64,000 bases of DNA from Streptomyces bicolor (lineage in GTDB: Bacteria; Actinomycetota; Actinomycetes; Streptomycetales; Streptomycetaceae): assembly GCF_000719285.1 (NCBI RefSeq), contig NZ_JOFS01000015.1:1-64000 (forward strand). Reading direction: 5' to 3'. Position numbers and translations under genes: made by a program. Shown here piece after piece: positions 28,226 through 38,079 of the stretch (position 1 is the first letter of the stretch; the number at the start of each line of letters is the position of its first letter). The notes below the pieces were generated by a model that saw only the letters and a list, made by a program, of their open reading frames with translations, made no database searches and was not told the DNA's origin.

Positions 28226-29143
28226 TCAGCAGTCTTGATCGCGCCGGATCACGAGACCGCCAGGCAGCCGCTTCTCGAACCAGTGCGCGGCGTAGACGTT
28301 GTCGTCGTACCGGGGGATCTCCGTGTACCCGCACGCCCGGTACATCGCCTGCGCCTCGGTGAGCGCGGCGTGCGTGTCGAGGCGTACGACGGTCATGTCC
28401 CGCGCGGCCGCCTCGCGTTCGAGGGCGTCGAGGAGGCGGCGGGCGAGGCCCAGCCGGCGGGCGTCGGGGTGCACCCAGACGTGGCGGATCTCGCCGACGC
28501 CGGGCTCCAGGCGCCGTAGCGCCCCGCAGCCCACGGGGCGGCCCTCCTCGCGGGCGACGAAGAACGCGCCGGAGTCGCCGGAGACCTCCTCCGGCCGGAC
28601 GAGGTCGCTCTTGTCGAAGCCCTCGGGGAACCGCTCGTCGATGTCGGCGGCGTAGGCGTCCAGGCAGGCCAGGGCGTCCGGTGCGGCGCCGTCGACGTGG
28701 TCGACGGTGATGCCCGCGAGGCGCAGCAGGCGCTGTGCGGTGGCCATCGCCCGGGTCAGTTCGGCGCGCTGGGGTTCGCTGAGGCCTTCGAGGAGCCCGG
28801 CGACGACCGCGCCCGCCCGTCGGTTCTGCTCCTTCACCTCCACCCGCCCGGCCGGGGTGAGTTCGATCATCCGCAGCCGGCTGTCCCGGGGGTGCGCGCT
28901 CAGCCGGACCATGCCCTGGGCCTCCAGCGCCTTCGCCATCCGGCTCAGGTACCCGGCGTCCAGGCCGAGCCGGCTCCTGAGCTCGCGCAGCGACGTCCCG
29001 TCACCGATCTCGAACAGCAGCCGGGCCTCGCCCAGCGGGCGGTTCTGTCCGAGGTAGTGGTCGTCCAGAACGCCGATGCGGCGTGTGAAGTAACGGTTGA
29101 AGCGGCGGGAGGCCGTCACGTGCTCCGTCGACACTGGCTCCAT
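28226..29143 (-). CDS. MarR-type regulator fused to GNAT acetyltransferase
   Basis: The protein has 305 residues. Residues 1-145 form a MarR winged helix (GTSLRELRSRLGLDAGYLSRMAK-type recognition region, RLSAHPRDSRLRMIELT wing). The C-terminal half is a GNAT fold with acetyl-CoA loop VHPDARRLGLARRLLDALE and the YRACGYTEI end. This two-domain fusion is common in actinobacteria; its acetyl acceptor is unknown. ATG at 29143 has GGAG six bases upstream. Bases 29117-29132 inside the gene nearly duplicate 29144-29159 just before it (CACGTGCTCCGTYGAC), leaving an alternative in-frame start. Confidence 0.88.
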   Translation of the reverse strand: MEPVSTEHVTASRRFNRYFTRRIGVLDDHYLGQNRPLGEARLLFEIGDGTSLRELRSRLGLDAGYLSRMAKALEAQGMVRLSAHPRDSRLRMIELTPAGRVEVKEQNRRAGAVVAGLLEGLSEPQRAELTRAMATAQRLLRLAGITVDHVDGAAPDALACLDAYAADIDERFPEGFDKSDLVRPEEVSGDSGAFFVAREEGRPVGCGALRRLEPGVGEIRHVWVHPDARRLGLARRLLDALEREAAARDMTVVRLDTHAALTEAQAMYRACGYTEIPRYDDNVYAAHWFEKRLPGGLVIRRDQDC

Positions 29144-29182
29144 CACGTGCTCCGTTGACGCCGGATCCCTGTTTCTTTGACC

Positions 29183-30163
29183 TTAGTCAAAGGTTCGGTC
29201 ACCGTCCACAGCTCCCGCCGCTTCCGCGAGCCGTCGGCCGAGCGCCAGTGCCGCCTCCCGCAGCTCACGCGGCCTGACGATCCGGAACGGTGCCCGGATC
29301 GCCGTGAGCCGCTCGGCGTACCAGTCCGGTTCGTCGGTGGTGGCGAGGATCCGTGTCGTGTGGTCGTCGACGGGCTCGGGGCGGCCGAGGCTGCGCGGCA
29401 GCCATTCGGTCACCAGCGAGACGGGCGCTTCGACCACGATCTCCACCTCGTGGGTCCAGCCCTCGGAGAGGTGCTCCTCGACCGTCTCGACGGGGTTCAG
29501 CGCGGGGGGCGGTTCGAAGGTGTCGGGGAGTGCCGTCACCGACGTGACCCGGTCCACGCGCAGGACGCGGCGCGCGTCGCGGGTGTGCGACCAGCAGAGC
29601 AGGTACCAGCGGCCGTGGTGCACGACGACGGCCCACGGGTCGACCTCCATGGTGCGTTCGCCGCGCGAGCCCGGCCGGTAGCCGATGCGCAGACGGCGCC
29701 GCGCGGCGGCGGCCTGCACGAGGACGGCTGTGGTGTCGGGGTCGGGGCGCTCGGCTGTGCCGGGGGCGCCCCGGGCGCTGACCTTGCGGACGGCCTCGGC
29801 GGGGTGCGCGACCGGTTCGGGCAGGGCGCGCAGGAGCTTGCCGAGCGCGCTGCCGGCCGGGCCGGCCGGGTCGGCGGCGTCGTGATGGCCGTCCAGTACG
29901 GCCATGACCAGGCCGAGCGCCTCGGTCGGGCTGAACATCAGCGGCGGCAGGCGCAGGCCCCGGCCGATGCGGTAGCCGCCGTACGGCCCCCGCGTGGACT
30001 CGACGGGGATGCCGGCCTCACGCAGGATCGCGACGTAACGGCGGGCGGCGCGCTCGGAGACGCCGAGGCGGGCGGCGAGGCGGTCGGCGGTGATGCCGGG
30101 GCTGCTCTGGAGGAGTTCGAGGAGCAGGAGGGCGCGGGCGGTGGGGCTCTCGTCGCGTGGCAT
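29183..30163 (-). CDS. YafY/PafC-type regulator with WYL domain
   Basis: The protein has 326 residues. The N-terminal winged helix-turn-helix reads RALLLLELLQSSPGITADRLAARLGVSERAARRYV by region. A middle helical part with SPTEALGLVMAVLDG follows. The WYL ligand-binding core contains VDPWAVVVHHGRWYLLCWSHTRDARRVLRVDRV (short pieces: RWYLLCW, LRVDRV), and a WCX-type C-terminus ends the protein. ATG at 30163 begins MPRDESP. It is divergent from the DinB gene with only 55 bp between them, and it probably controls both genes through the inverted repeat in that gap. Confidence 0.9.
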   Translation of the reverse strand: MPRDESPTARALLLLELLQSSPGITADRLAARLGVSERAARRYVAILREAGIPVESTRGPYGGYRIGRGLRLPPLMFSPTEALGLVMAVLDGHHDAADPAGPAGSALGKLLRALPEPVAHPAEAVRKVSARGAPGTAERPDPDTTAVLVQAAAARRRLRIGYRPGSRGERTMEVDPWAVVVHHGRWYLLCWSHTRDARRVLRVDRVTSVTALPDTFEPPPALNPVETVEEHLSEGWTHEVEIVVEAPVSLVTEWLPRSLGRPEPVDDHTTRILATTDEPDWYAERLTAIRAPFRIVRPRELREAALALGRRLAEAAGAVDGDRTFD

Positions 30164-30173
30164 GTTCGGGCGG

Positions 30174-30200
30174 CATTCCGGTCGTGGATCGTCCGGAATG
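30174..30200. promoter_or_regulatory. Inverted repeat operator between WYL regulator and DinB genes
   Basis: CATTCCGG (30174-30181) and CCGGAATG (30193-30200) form a perfect 8-bp dyad with an 11-bp spacer. It occupies half of the 55-bp divergent gap, an ideal autoregulatory site for the WYL protein. Confidence 0.7.
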
Positions 30201-30218
30201 GACCGTACCGTGATCGGC

Positions 30219-30767
30219 ATGAGCGAGGACATCCCCCTGGAACCACCCGTCGCGGGCAGCGAGGCCGACACCCTGATCGGGTCCTTGGAACGGCAGCGCC
30301 GGACGTTCGCCTGGAAGTGCGAAGGCTTGGACGCTGCCGGGCTCGACGCGCGGCTCGCCCCCTCGACGATCACGCTGGGCGGGCTGCTCAAACACCTGGC
30401 GCTGGTGGAGGCCGACTACTTCACCGTGCGGCTGCTGGGTGAGGACCCGGGCGAGCCCTGGAACACCGTGGACTGGGAGGCCGAGCCCGGTTGGGAGTGG
30501 CGCTCGGCCGCGGACGACACCCCTGAGCAGCTCTACGCACTGTGGGAGTCCGCCGTCGCCCGCTCCCGGGTCAATGTCCGCAAGGTTCTCGCCGAGGGCG
30601 GACTCGACCGGCTCGCCCACTACACCGGGCGCAACGGGGAGTCGCCCAGTCTTCGGCGCATCCTGGCGGACCTGATCGAGGAGTACGCCCGCCACGTCGG
30701 CCAGGCCGACCTGATCCGGGAGTCGATCGACGGCCGGGTGGGGGAGGACCCGCCCGCCGACTTCTGA
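30219..30767 (+). CDS. DinB-family (DUF664) protein
   Basis: The protein has 182 residues. The four-helix DinB fold is visible, with potential metal ligands in LGGLLKHLALVEADYF (His near 52) and EEYARHVGQADLIRE (His near 155). These match the DUF664 subgroup, which includes thiol-dependent metalloenzymes such as mycothiol- and bacillithiol-dependent transferases, but the substrate is unknown. ATG at 30219 begins MSEDIPLEPP. It is divergently paired with the WYL regulator. Confidence 0.88.
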   Translation: MSEDIPLEPPVAGSEADTLIGSLERQRRTFAWKCEGLDAAGLDARLAPSTITLGGLLKHLALVEADYFTVRLLGEDPGEPWNTVDWEAEPGWEWRSAADDTPEQLYALWESAVARSRVNVRKVLAEGGLDRLAHYTGRNGESPSLRRILADLIEEYARHVGQADLIRESIDGRVGEDPPADF

Positions 30768-30853
30768 CGGGCGTCGTCGTCACCATCCACCACAGGCGTC
30801 CCTTCTGTTCCTGTTCGTCCCCATTTTCAGTGACGCACCGCACTTTCCGCCCC

Positions 30854-30869
30854 GATTGCGCATGCAATC
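30854..30869. promoter_or_regulatory. Palindrome upstream of betB
   Basis: GATTGC-GCAT-GCAATC (six-base arms, four-base centre) lies about 90 bp before the betB start in a 191-bp intergenic region, where a promoter is expected. It could be the operator of a choline- or osmolarity-responsive repressor. No such regulator gene is adjacent. Confidence 0.5.
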
Positions 30870-30958
30870 CGACGGGCCGGGGCAGGCGCTGACGGTCCTC
30901 GTGGGTGACACCTGTGTGACTCAGGGGCGCTGAACAGGAACGGAAGGCGACACCGATC

Positions 30959-32485
30959 ATGACCGGACAGCAGGCGCGGCAGGCAGAGCAGACGATTCAC
31001 GCGGGCGGAGAGTGGCACCCGGCCGTCTCCGGCGCCACACGCGAGATTCTCGACCCCGCGGACGCCCTGCCCTTCGCCGTGGTCGCGGAGGGTGACGAGA
31101 AGGACACCGACCTGGCCGTCGCGGCCGCCCACCGTGCCTTCGACGGCGGCCGGGGCGAGTGGTCCCTGACGCCCGTCGCCGAGCGCGCCGCCCTGCTGCG
31201 CCGCGTCGCCGACCTGCTCGTGCGCGACCGCGAGAAGCTCGGCCTGCTGGAGAGCCGCGACGCCGGCAAGACCGTCGAGGAGGGCCGCGTCGACATCGAC
31301 TGCGTCGCCGACGCCTTCCGCTACTTCGCCGACCTCGTCGCCGCCGAGGGCCCGGGCCGGGTCGTCGACGCGGGCTCGACCGACATCCACAGCGTCGTCG
31401 TACACGAGCCGGTCGGTGTCTGTGCGCTGATCACCCCCTGGAACTACCCTCTCCTCCAGGCCAGTTGGAAGATCGCCCCCGCCCTCGCCGCCGGGAACAC
31501 CTTCGTCGTCAAGCCGAGCGAGATCACCCCGCTGACGACGATCGCCCTGATCGAGCTGCTGGTCGAGGCGGGCCTGCCGGCCGGTGTCGCCAACATCGTG
31601 ACCGGCCCGGGCCATTCCGTCGGCGCCCGGCTCGCCGAGCACCCCGACGTCGACCTGGTCTCCTTCACCGGCGGCCTGGTCAGCGGCACGAAGGTGGCCC
31701 AGACGGCCGCGCCCACCGTCAAGAAGGTCGCCCTCGAACTCGGCGGCAAGAACCCCAACGTCGTCTTCGCCGACGCCTGTGCCACCGACGAGGCCTTCGA
31801 CACCGCCGTCGACCAGGCCCTCAACGCCGCGTTCATCCACAGCGGCCAGGTCTGCTCGGCCGGCGCCCGCCTCATCGTCGAGGAGTCGGTCCGGGACCGT
31901 TTCGTGGCCGAACTCGCCCGCCGCGCCCAGAAGATCCGCCTCGGCCGCGGCACCGCCGAGGGCGTCGAGTGCGGCCCGCTCGTCTCCGAGCAGCAGCGCG
32001 CGAAGGTCGAGGCGTACGTCGAGTCCGCGCTCGAGGAGGGCGCGGTGCTGCGCTCCGGCGGCAAGCGGCCCGAGCCGTCGGCCGACCGGCCGGAGAGCGG
32101 CTACTTCTACGAGCCGACGGTTCTCGACCACTGCCACCGCGAGATGCGTGTCGTACGCGAGGAGGTCTTCGGCCCGGTCCTCACCGTCGAGACCTTCCGC
32201 ACCGAGGACGAGGCCGTCGCCCTCGCCAACGACACCGAGTACGGCCTCGCGGGCGCGGTCTGGACCGCCGACGCGGGCCGGGCCCGGCGCGTCGCGGGCC
32301 GGCTGCGCCACGGCACCGTCTGGATCAACGACTTCCACCCCTACCTCCCGCAGGCGGAGTGGGGCGGCTTCGGCAAGAGCGGGGTGGGGCGCGAACTCGG
32401 CCCCGCCGGACTCGCCGAGTACCGCGAGAGCAAGCACGTCTACCAGAACCTCGCACCCAAGCCGGTGCGCTGGTTCGCGGGCTGA
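30959..32485 (+). CDS. betB: Betaine aldehyde dehydrogenase
   Basis: This NAD(P)-dependent aldehyde dehydrogenase has 508 residues and would oxidise betaine aldehyde to glycine betaine. Motifs: TPWNYPLLQASWKIAPALAAGN for cofactor binding, KPSEITPLT, VSFTGGLVSGTKV, the catalytic Glu in LELGGKNPNVVF and the catalytic Cys in HSGQVCSAG. EEVFGPVL and YGLAGAVWT follow. The specific substrate is assigned from its place just upstream of a choline-dehydrogenase-type gene and a betaine importer. First gene of a five-gene plus-strand operon. Confidence 0.9.
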   Translation: MTGQQARQAEQTIHAGGEWHPAVSGATREILDPADALPFAVVAEGDEKDTDLAVAAAHRAFDGGRGEWSLTPVAERAALLRRVADLLVRDREKLGLLESRDAGKTVEEGRVDIDCVADAFRYFADLVAAEGPGRVVDAGSTDIHSVVVHEPVGVCALITPWNYPLLQASWKIAPALAAGNTFVVKPSEITPLTTIALIELLVEAGLPAGVANIVTGPGHSVGARLAEHPDVDLVSFTGGLVSGTKVAQTAAPTVKKVALELGGKNPNVVFADACATDEAFDTAVDQALNAAFIHSGQVCSAGARLIVEESVRDRFVAELARRAQKIRLGRGTAEGVECGPLVSEQQRAKVEAYVESALEEGAVLRSGGKRPEPSADRPESGYFYEPTVLDHCHREMRVVREEVFGPVLTVETFRTEDEAVALANDTEYGLAGAVWTADAGRARRVAGRLRHGTVWINDFHPYLPQAEWGGFGKSGVGRELGPAGLAEYRESKHVYQNLAPKPVRWFAG

Positions 32486-32545
32486 CCCCTGTCCCCCCTC
32501 ACCTCAAGTCAGCCCTGATCAAAACCCCCTTGGAGTACCACCCCC

Positions 32546-34075
32546 ATGCCCGAGAACACCCACGAGTACGACTACGTCGTCATAGGCGGCGGCACCGCCG
32601 GCTCCGTCATCGCCTCCCGTCTCACCGAGAACCCCGACGTCACCGTCGCCGTCATCGAGGGCGGCCCCAGCGACGTCGGCCGTGACGACGTCCTGACCCT
32701 GCGCCGCTGGATGGGCCTGCTCGGCGGTGAGCTGGACTACGACTACCCGACGACCGAGCAGCCGCGCGGCAACTCGCACATCCGGCACAGCCGCGCCCGC
32801 GTGCTCGGCGGCTGTTCGAGCCACAACACCCTCATCGCCTTCAAGCCGCTGCCGTCCGACTGGGACGAGTGGGAGGAGGCCGGCGCCAAGGGCTGGGGCG
32901 CGGTGCCGATGGAGGCGTACTACGCCCGGCTGAAGAACAACATCGTCCCCGTCGACGAGCGGGACCGGAACGCCATCGCCCGTGACTTCGTCGACGCGGC
33001 ACAGGGCGCGCTCGGCGTGCCGCGCGTCGAGGGCTTCAACAAGCAGCCCTTCACCGAGGGCGTCGGCTTCTTCGACCTCGCCTACCACCCCGAGAACAAC
33101 AAGCGTTCCTCGGCGTCGGTGGCGTATCTGCACCCGGTGATGGACGAGCGCGAGAACCTCACCATCCTGCTCGAGACCTGGGCGTACCGCCTGGAGCTGA
33201 ACGGCACGCACGCCGAGGGCGTGCACGTGCGCACCCAGGACGGCGAGGAGTTCGTCGTACGGGCCCGGCGCGAGGTCGTCCTGTGCGCGGGCGCGGTCGA
33301 CTCGCCCCGCCTGCTGCTGCACTCGGGCATCGGGCCGAAGGCGGACCTGGAGAAGCTCGGCATCCCGGTGGTCCACGACCTGCCGGGCGTCGGTGAGAAC
33401 CTGCTCGACCACCCGGAGTCGGTGATCGTCTGGGAGACCCACGGCCCGATCCCCGAGAACTCCGCGATGGACTCCGACGCGGGCCTGTTCGTCCGCCGCG
33501 ACCCCGAACACCAGGGCCCCGACCTGATGTTCCACTTCTACCAGATCCCGTTCACGGACAACCCGGAGCGACTGGGCTACCAGCGGCCGGAGTTCGGCGT
33601 CTCGATGACCCCGAACATCCCCAAGCCGAAGAGCCGCGGCCGCCTTTACCTGACCAGCGCCGACCCGTCCGTGAAGCCCGCGCTCGACTTCCGCTACTTC
33701 ACCGACGAGGACGACTACGACGGGCGGACGCTGGTCGACGGGATCAGGATCGCCCGTGAGATAGCCAAGTCCGAACCGCTCGCCGGCTGGCTCAAGCGTG
33801 AGGTGTGCCCCGGCCCGGAGGTCACGGGCGACGAGGAGCTCAGCGAGTACGCGCGCAAGGTCGCGCACACCGTGTACCACCCGGCGGGCACCTGCCGTAT
33901 GGGCGCCGCCGACGACGAACTGGCCGTGGTGGACCCGCAGTTGCGGATCCGCGGCCTGGAAGGCATTCGTATCGCCGACGCCTCCGTGTTCCCGACGATG
34001 ACCGCAGTGAACCCGATGATCGGGGTGCTCATGGTCGGGGAGAAGGCCGTCGACCTGATCGGAGGTGAGGCGTGA
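32546..34075 (+). CDS. betA: GMC oxidoreductase, choline dehydrogenase type
   Basis: This FAD-dependent enzyme of 509 residues probably oxidises choline to betaine aldehyde. The N-terminal dinucleotide motif is [20 protein letters not shown] signature regions are [15 protein letters not shown] and [18 protein letters not shown]. The C-terminus has the active-site His in [10 protein letters not shown] and the [13 protein letters not shown] end. The substrate is inferred from operon context with betB and the ABC importer; other alcohols are possible. Its stop overlaps the ABC ATPase start by one base. Confidence 0.85.
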   Translation: MPENTHEYDYVVIGGGTAGSVIASRLTENPDVTVAVIEGGPSDVGRDDVLTLRRWMGLLGGELDYDYPTTEQPRGNSHIRHSRARVLGGCSSHNTLIAFKPLPSDWDEWEEAGAKGWGAVPMEAYYARLKNNIVPVDERDRNAIARDFVDAAQGALGVPRVEGFNKQPFTEGVGFFDLAYHPENNKRSSASVAYLHPVMDERENLTILLETWAYRLELNGTHAEGVHVRTQDGEEFVVRARREVVLCAGAVDSPRLLLHSGIGPKADLEKLGIPVVHDLPGVGENLLDHPESVIVWETHGPIPENSAMDSDAGLFVRRDPEHQGPDLMFHFYQIPFTDNPERLGYQRPEFGVSMTPNIPKPKSRGRLYLTSADPSVKPALDFRYFTDEDDYDGRTLVDGIRIAREIAKSEPLAGWLKREVCPGPEVTGDEELSEYARKVAHTVYHPAGTCRMGAADDELAVVDPQLRIRGLEGIRIADASVFPTMTAVNPMIGVLMVGEKAVDLIGGEA

Positions 34076-35166
34076 TGAGTACGACGACCCAGAGCACGAC
34101 GCCCGACATGCCCGAGACCCGGAAGCCCCCGACCGCGCCGGTCTTCTCCGTGGAGGGCCTGTGGAAGGTCTTCGGCGCGAAGGCGCACCGGGTCCCCGCC
34201 GACCCGGAGCTGGCCGCCCTCACCCCCGCCGAGCTGCGCGCCCGCACCGGCTGCACGGCGGCGGTCCGTGACGTGTCCTTCGACGTCCGCAAGGGCGAGG
34301 TCTTCGTCGTCATGGGCCTGTCGGGTTCGGGGAAGTCCACCCTCGTGCGCTGTCTGACCCGGCTGATCGAGCCGACGGCGGGTTCCATAGCCATCGACGG
34401 CGAGGACGTCCGCGCCATGGACAAGACCCGACTGCGTGAACTGCGCCGCCACCGCGCGGCGATGGTCTTCCAGCACTTCGGCCTGCTCCCGCACCGCACG
34501 GTCCTCGACAACGTGGCGTACGGCCTGGAGATCCAGGGCGTCGGCAAGGCCGAGCGCCGTGCGCGGGCCGCCGAAGTGGTGGCCAAGGTCGGCCTGGAAG
34601 GCATGGAACACCGCAGGCCCGGCCAGCTGTCCGGCGGACAGCGCCAGCGCGTCGGCCTCGCGCGGGCACTGGCGGTGGACCCCGAGGTCCTGCTCTTCGA
34701 CGAGCCCTTCAGCGCGCTCGACCCGCTGATCCGGCGCGACATGCAGGAGGAGGTCGTCCGCCTGCACCGCGAGGAGGGCCGCACGATGGTCTTCATCACC
34801 CACGACCTCAGTGAGGCGCTGAAGCTGGGCGACCGCATCGCGCTGATGCGCGACGGGCGGGTCGTGCAGCTGGGCACACCCGAGGAGATCGTGGGCTCCC
34901 CGGCCGACGACTACGTCCGCGAGTTCGTCCGGGACGTCCCGCGCGAACAGGTCATGACGGTCCGTACGGCGATGAGGACCGCCTCGGCGGACGAGGCGGG
35001 CAGCGGCCCGGCGATCGCACCGGACGCGACGGTGTCGGAGGCGATCGAGGCGGTGGCACGGGCGGGCGCTCCGGCGCGGGTCGTCGACAAGGGCCGGTGC
35101 GTCGGGGTGGTGGACTCGGACGCGCTGCTCGAGGTGGTGGCCGGAACCGCGAAGGAGGCGGTCTGA
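34075..35166 (+). CDS. Glycine betaine/proline-type ABC importer ATPase (ProV/OpuAA family)
   Basis: The protein has 363 residues. The N-terminal ~80 residues carry the family insert before Walker A ([11 protein letters not shown]). The Q-loop [11 protein letters not shown], signature [15 protein letters not shown], Walker [11 protein letters not shown] and the H-loop FITHD are all intact. The last ~55 residues ([15 protein letters not shown], then [16 protein letters not shown]) look like a single CBS unit, the part that senses ionic strength in OpuA-type transporters. ATG at 34075 is chosen over the GTG three bases upstream because GGAGGTGAGG fits it better. Confidence 0.94.
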   Translation: MSTTTQSTTPDMPETRKPPTAPVFSVEGLWKVFGAKAHRVPADPELAALTPAELRARTGCTAAVRDVSFDVRKGEVFVVMGLSGSGKSTLVRCLTRLIEPTAGSIAIDGEDVRAMDKTRLRELRRHRAAMVFQHFGLLPHRTVLDNVAYGLEIQGVGKAERRARAAEVVAKVGLEGMEHRRPGQLSGGQRQRVGLARALAVDPEVLLFDEPFSALDPLIRRDMQEEVVRLHREEGRTMVFITHDLSEALKLGDRIALMRDGRVVQLGTPEEIVGSPADDYVREFVRDVPREQVMTVRTAMRTASADEAGSGPAIAPDATVSEAIEAVARAGAPARVVDKGRCVGVVDSDALLEVVAGTAKEAV

Positions 35167-37112
35167 TGGCCACGATCACCGCGACCGCTCCGCGTACGGT
35201 TCCGGGCGTCCTGAAACACCGTGCCGCCCACAAACTGCTGTTGCTCGCCGTCGTGGCGGCCGTCCTCGTGCCGCTCGCCGACGCGCGCTGGGCGAGCGGC
35301 ACCTGGCCGGACGCCCTGACCGTCGACCTCACCGACCCGCTCACCAGGACCAGCGACTGGATCATCGACAACCGGGACAGCCACCCGCTGTTCCTCTACT
35401 TCTTCGGCCACATCAGCAACGCGGTCGTGCTCTGCGTACGGGCCGTGTACCTGCTGCTGCTCGCCGCAGGATGGGCTGGTGTCACGGCGGCGGCCTCGCT
35501 GATCGCCTGGCGCGTCGCGGGCCTGCGGCTCGCCGCGGGTACCGGCGTCGCGTTCCTGGCCTGCGGGTTCCTCGGCATGTGGATCCCGACGATGCAGACC
35601 CTCGCGCTGATGGTCGTGGCGGTGCTCGCCTCGGTCGTCGTGGGCGCGCTGCTGGGCCTCGCCGCCGGACTGTCCGACCGTATGGACAGGATGCTGCGCC
35701 CGGTCCTGGACACCATGCAGGTGCTCCCGGCCTTCGCCTACCTGCTCCCCGTCGTCCTGGTCTTCGGCATCGGCGTCCCCGCGGCCGTCCTGGCCACCGT
35801 CGTCTACGCCGCCCCGCCGATGGCCCGCCTCACCGCCCTCGGCCTGCGCGGCGCCGACAAGGAGGTGCTGGAGGCGGTCGAGTCGCTGGGCGCCACCGCG
35901 CGCCAGCGCCTGCTGACCGCCCGGATCCCGCTGGCCCGCAAGGAGCTCCTCCTCGGCCTCAACCAGACGATCATGATGGCGCTGTCCATGGCGGTCATCG
36001 CGTCGGTCATCGGCGCGGGCGGCCTCGGTGACCGCGTCTACCAGGCCCTCGCCTCGGTCGACGTCGGCGCGGCACTCGCGGCCGGCATCCCGATCGTGCT
36101 GCTCGCCGTCGTACTGGACCGGGTGACCGGGGCGGCGGGTGAGGCGCTCGGTGACGAGCCGCAGCCGAACGGCCGGGCACCCTGGGTGTTCGCCCTGGTC
36201 GCCGCCGTGGCCGTGGCGGTCGCCGGACGTCTCGTGGGCCGGCTCGACTGGCCCGAGACCTGGGCCCTGAACATCGCCGAACCGGTCAACCGCGCCGTCG
36301 ACTGGATGACCGACCACCTCTACTCCGGCGTGCCCGTCATCGGCGGCACCGCCGACTGGGCGGCCCACTTCACCACCTGGGTCCTCGACCCCCTGCGCGA
36401 CGGCCTGCAGTGGCTGCCCTGGTGGTCGGTCCTGCTCATCGTCGCCGCGCTGGCCTGGACGATCGGCACCTGGCGCACCGCGCTGACCGCCGTCCTCGCC
36501 ATGGCCGCGATCGGCGTGCTCGGCGTGTGGAACCCGTCCCTCGACACGCTCTCCCAAGTCCTGGCGGCCGTCGCCGTCACCCTGGTCCTGGGCTTCGCGA
36601 CCGGCATCGCGGCGGCGCGCAGCGACCGCTTCGAGCGCCTGCTCCGGCCCGTCCTGGACGTGTTCCAGACGATGCCGCAGTTCGTGTACCTGATCCCGGT
36701 CGTGGCGTTGTTCGGCGTGGGCCGCGCTCCCGCCGTCGCCGCAGCCGTCGTGTACGCCCTGCCCGCGGTCGTCCGCATCACCACCCAGGGTCTGCGCCAG
36801 GTCGACCCGGCCGCCCTGGAGTCGGCCCGCTCGCTCGGCGCGACCCCCGCCCAGCAGCTGCGGCAGGTCCAGCTCCCGCTCGCCCGCCGGGCGCTGCTGC
36901 TCGCCGTGAACCAGGGTGTGGTCCTGGTCCTCGCCGTCGTGATCATCGGCGGCCTGGTCGGCGGAGGCGCCCTCGGCTACGACGTCGTCTTCGGCCTCGC
37001 GCAGGGCGACCTGGCGACCGGTCTGGTGGCCGGCGCGGCGATCGTGTGCCTGGGCCTGATGCTGGACCGGGTGACGCAGCCGACGGAACGCCGCACGAAG
37101 AAGGGAGCGTGA
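35166..37112 (+). CDS. Fused tandem permease of the betaine-type ABC importer
   Basis: The protein has 648 residues and contains two complete binding-protein-dependent permease units. The first EAA-type loop lies around LEAVESLGATARQRLLTARIPLARKE by region (about residues 235-265). The second lies around LESARSLGATPAQQLRQVQLPLARRA (about 550-580). Each unit is preceded by hydrophobic helices and a D-x-MQ-LP/FQTMPQFVYLIPVV stretch. Most ProW/OpuAB proteins have one unit and dimerise, so this is an internal duplication and fusion. ATG at 35166 overlaps the ATPase stop. Confidence 0.92.
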   Translation: MATITATAPRTVPGVLKHRAAHKLLLLAVVAAVLVPLADARWASGTWPDALTVDLTDPLTRTSDWIIDNRDSHPLFLYFFGHISNAVVLCVRAVYLLLLAAGWAGVTAAASLIAWRVAGLRLAAGTGVAFLACGFLGMWIPTMQTLALMVVAVLASVVVGALLGLAAGLSDRMDRMLRPVLDTMQVLPAFAYLLPVVLVFGIGVPAAVLATVVYAAPPMARLTALGLRGADKEVLEAVESLGATARQRLLTARIPLARKELLLGLNQTIMMALSMAVIASVIGAGGLGDRVYQALASVDVGAALAAGIPIVLLAVVLDRVTGAAGEALGDEPQPNGRAPWVFALVAAVAVAVAGRLVGRLDWPETWALNIAEPVNRAVDWMTDHLYSGVPVIGGTADWAAHFTTWVLDPLRDGLQWLPWWSVLLIVAALAWTIGTWRTALTAVLAMAAIGVLGVWNPSLDTLSQVLAAVAVTLVLGFATGIAAARSDRFERLLRPVLDVFQTMPQFVYLIPVVALFGVGRAPAVAAAVVYALPAVVRITTQGLRQVDPAALESARSLGATPAQQLRQVQLPLARRALLLAVNQGVVLVLAVVIIGGLVGGGALGYDVVFGLAQGDLATGLVAGAAIVCLGLMLDRVTQPTERRTKKGA

Positions 37113-37113
37113 C

Positions 37114-38076
37114 ATGCGTATCCGTATCCGTACGACCGCCCTGGTCGCCGGCGCGTCCTCGCTGCTGCTGCTCACCGGCTGCGGTGCCGCCGACATGACC
37201 AAGCAGGCGTCCCCGTTCGCCAACGCCCAGGGCGCCAGGACCGTGACCCTGTCCGTCCAGTCCTGGGTCGGCGCGCAGGCCAACGTGGCCGTCGCCCAGT
37301 ACCTGCTGGAGAAGGAGCTCGGCTACCGCGTCGACACCGTCCAGATCGACGAGGTCCCCGCCTGGGACGCGCTCAGTCAGGGCCGGGTCGACGCGCTCCT
37401 GGAGGACTGGGGCCACCCGGAGGAGGAGCAGCGGTACGTCAAGGACAAGAAGACGATCGTGAACGGCGGCGACCTCGGCGTCACCGGGCACATCGGCTGG
37501 TACGTCCCGACGTACTTCGCCAAGGAGCACCCGGACGTCACCGACTGGAAGAACCTGAACAAGTACGCCGAGCAGATGCGCACCGCGGAGAGCGGCGGCA
37601 AGGGCCAGCTGATGGACGGCTCGCCGTCCTACGTCACCAACGACAAGGCGCTGGTGGAAAACCTGGACCTGGACTACCAGGTGGTGTTCGCCGGTTCCGA
37701 GGCGGCTCAGATCACCCAGATCAAGCAGTTCGCCAAGGAGCAGAAGCCCTTCCTGACGTACTGGTACGAGCCGCAGTGGCTGTTCAAGAAGGTCCCGATG
37801 ACCGAGGTGAAGCTGCCGGCGTACAAGGAGGGCTGCGACGCGGACCCGGAGAAGGTGGCCTGCGCCTATCCGCACACCCCGCTGCAGAAGTACCTCAACG
37901 CGGACTTCGCGAAGGACGGCGGCGAGGCGGCGGCCCTGCTGAAGAACTTCAAGTGGACGACCGAGGACCAGAACGAGGTCTCCCTGATGATCGCCGAGCA
38001 GAAGATGGCGCCGGAGGAGGCGGCGAAGAAGTGGGTGGACAGCCACGAGTCCACGTGGAAGGCGTGGCTGTCCTGA
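37114..38076 (+). CDS. Betaine-type ABC importer substrate-binding lipoprotein (OpuAC/ProX family)
   Basis: The protein has 320 residues. A lipoprotein signal (LLLLTGCGAADM) anchors it to the membrane surface. The mature part has VTLSVQSWVGAQANVAV, EVPAWDALSQGRVDALLEDWG and LTYWYEPQWLF. The aromatic residues in these stretches are of the kind that cage quaternary ammonium groups. It follows the permease gene with one base between. It probably binds glycine betaine or choline; which one cannot be told from sequence. Confidence 0.92.
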   Translation: MRIRIRTTALVAGASSLLLLTGCGAADMTKQASPFANAQGARTVTLSVQSWVGAQANVAVAQYLLEKELGYRVDTVQIDEVPAWDALSQGRVDALLEDWGHPEEEQRYVKDKKTIVNGGDLGVTGHIGWYVPTYFAKEHPDVTDWKNLNKYAEQMRTAESGGKGQLMDGSPSYVTNDKALVENLDLDYQVVFAGSEAAQITQIKQFAKEQKPFLTYWYEPQWLFKKVPMTEVKLPAYKEGCDADPEKVACAYPHTPLQKYLNADFAKDGGEAAALLKNFKWTTEDQNEVSLMIAEQKMAPEEAAKKWVDSHESTWKAWLS

Positions 38077-38079
38077 CGG

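Noticed and set aside
34911..37283. A 790-residue minus-strand open frame opposite the betaine importer genes
   Set aside because: It is the antisense shadow of two clear transporter genes; its product is a low-complexity Arg/Gly/Asp/Gln-rich chain with no domain and no ribosome-binding site.
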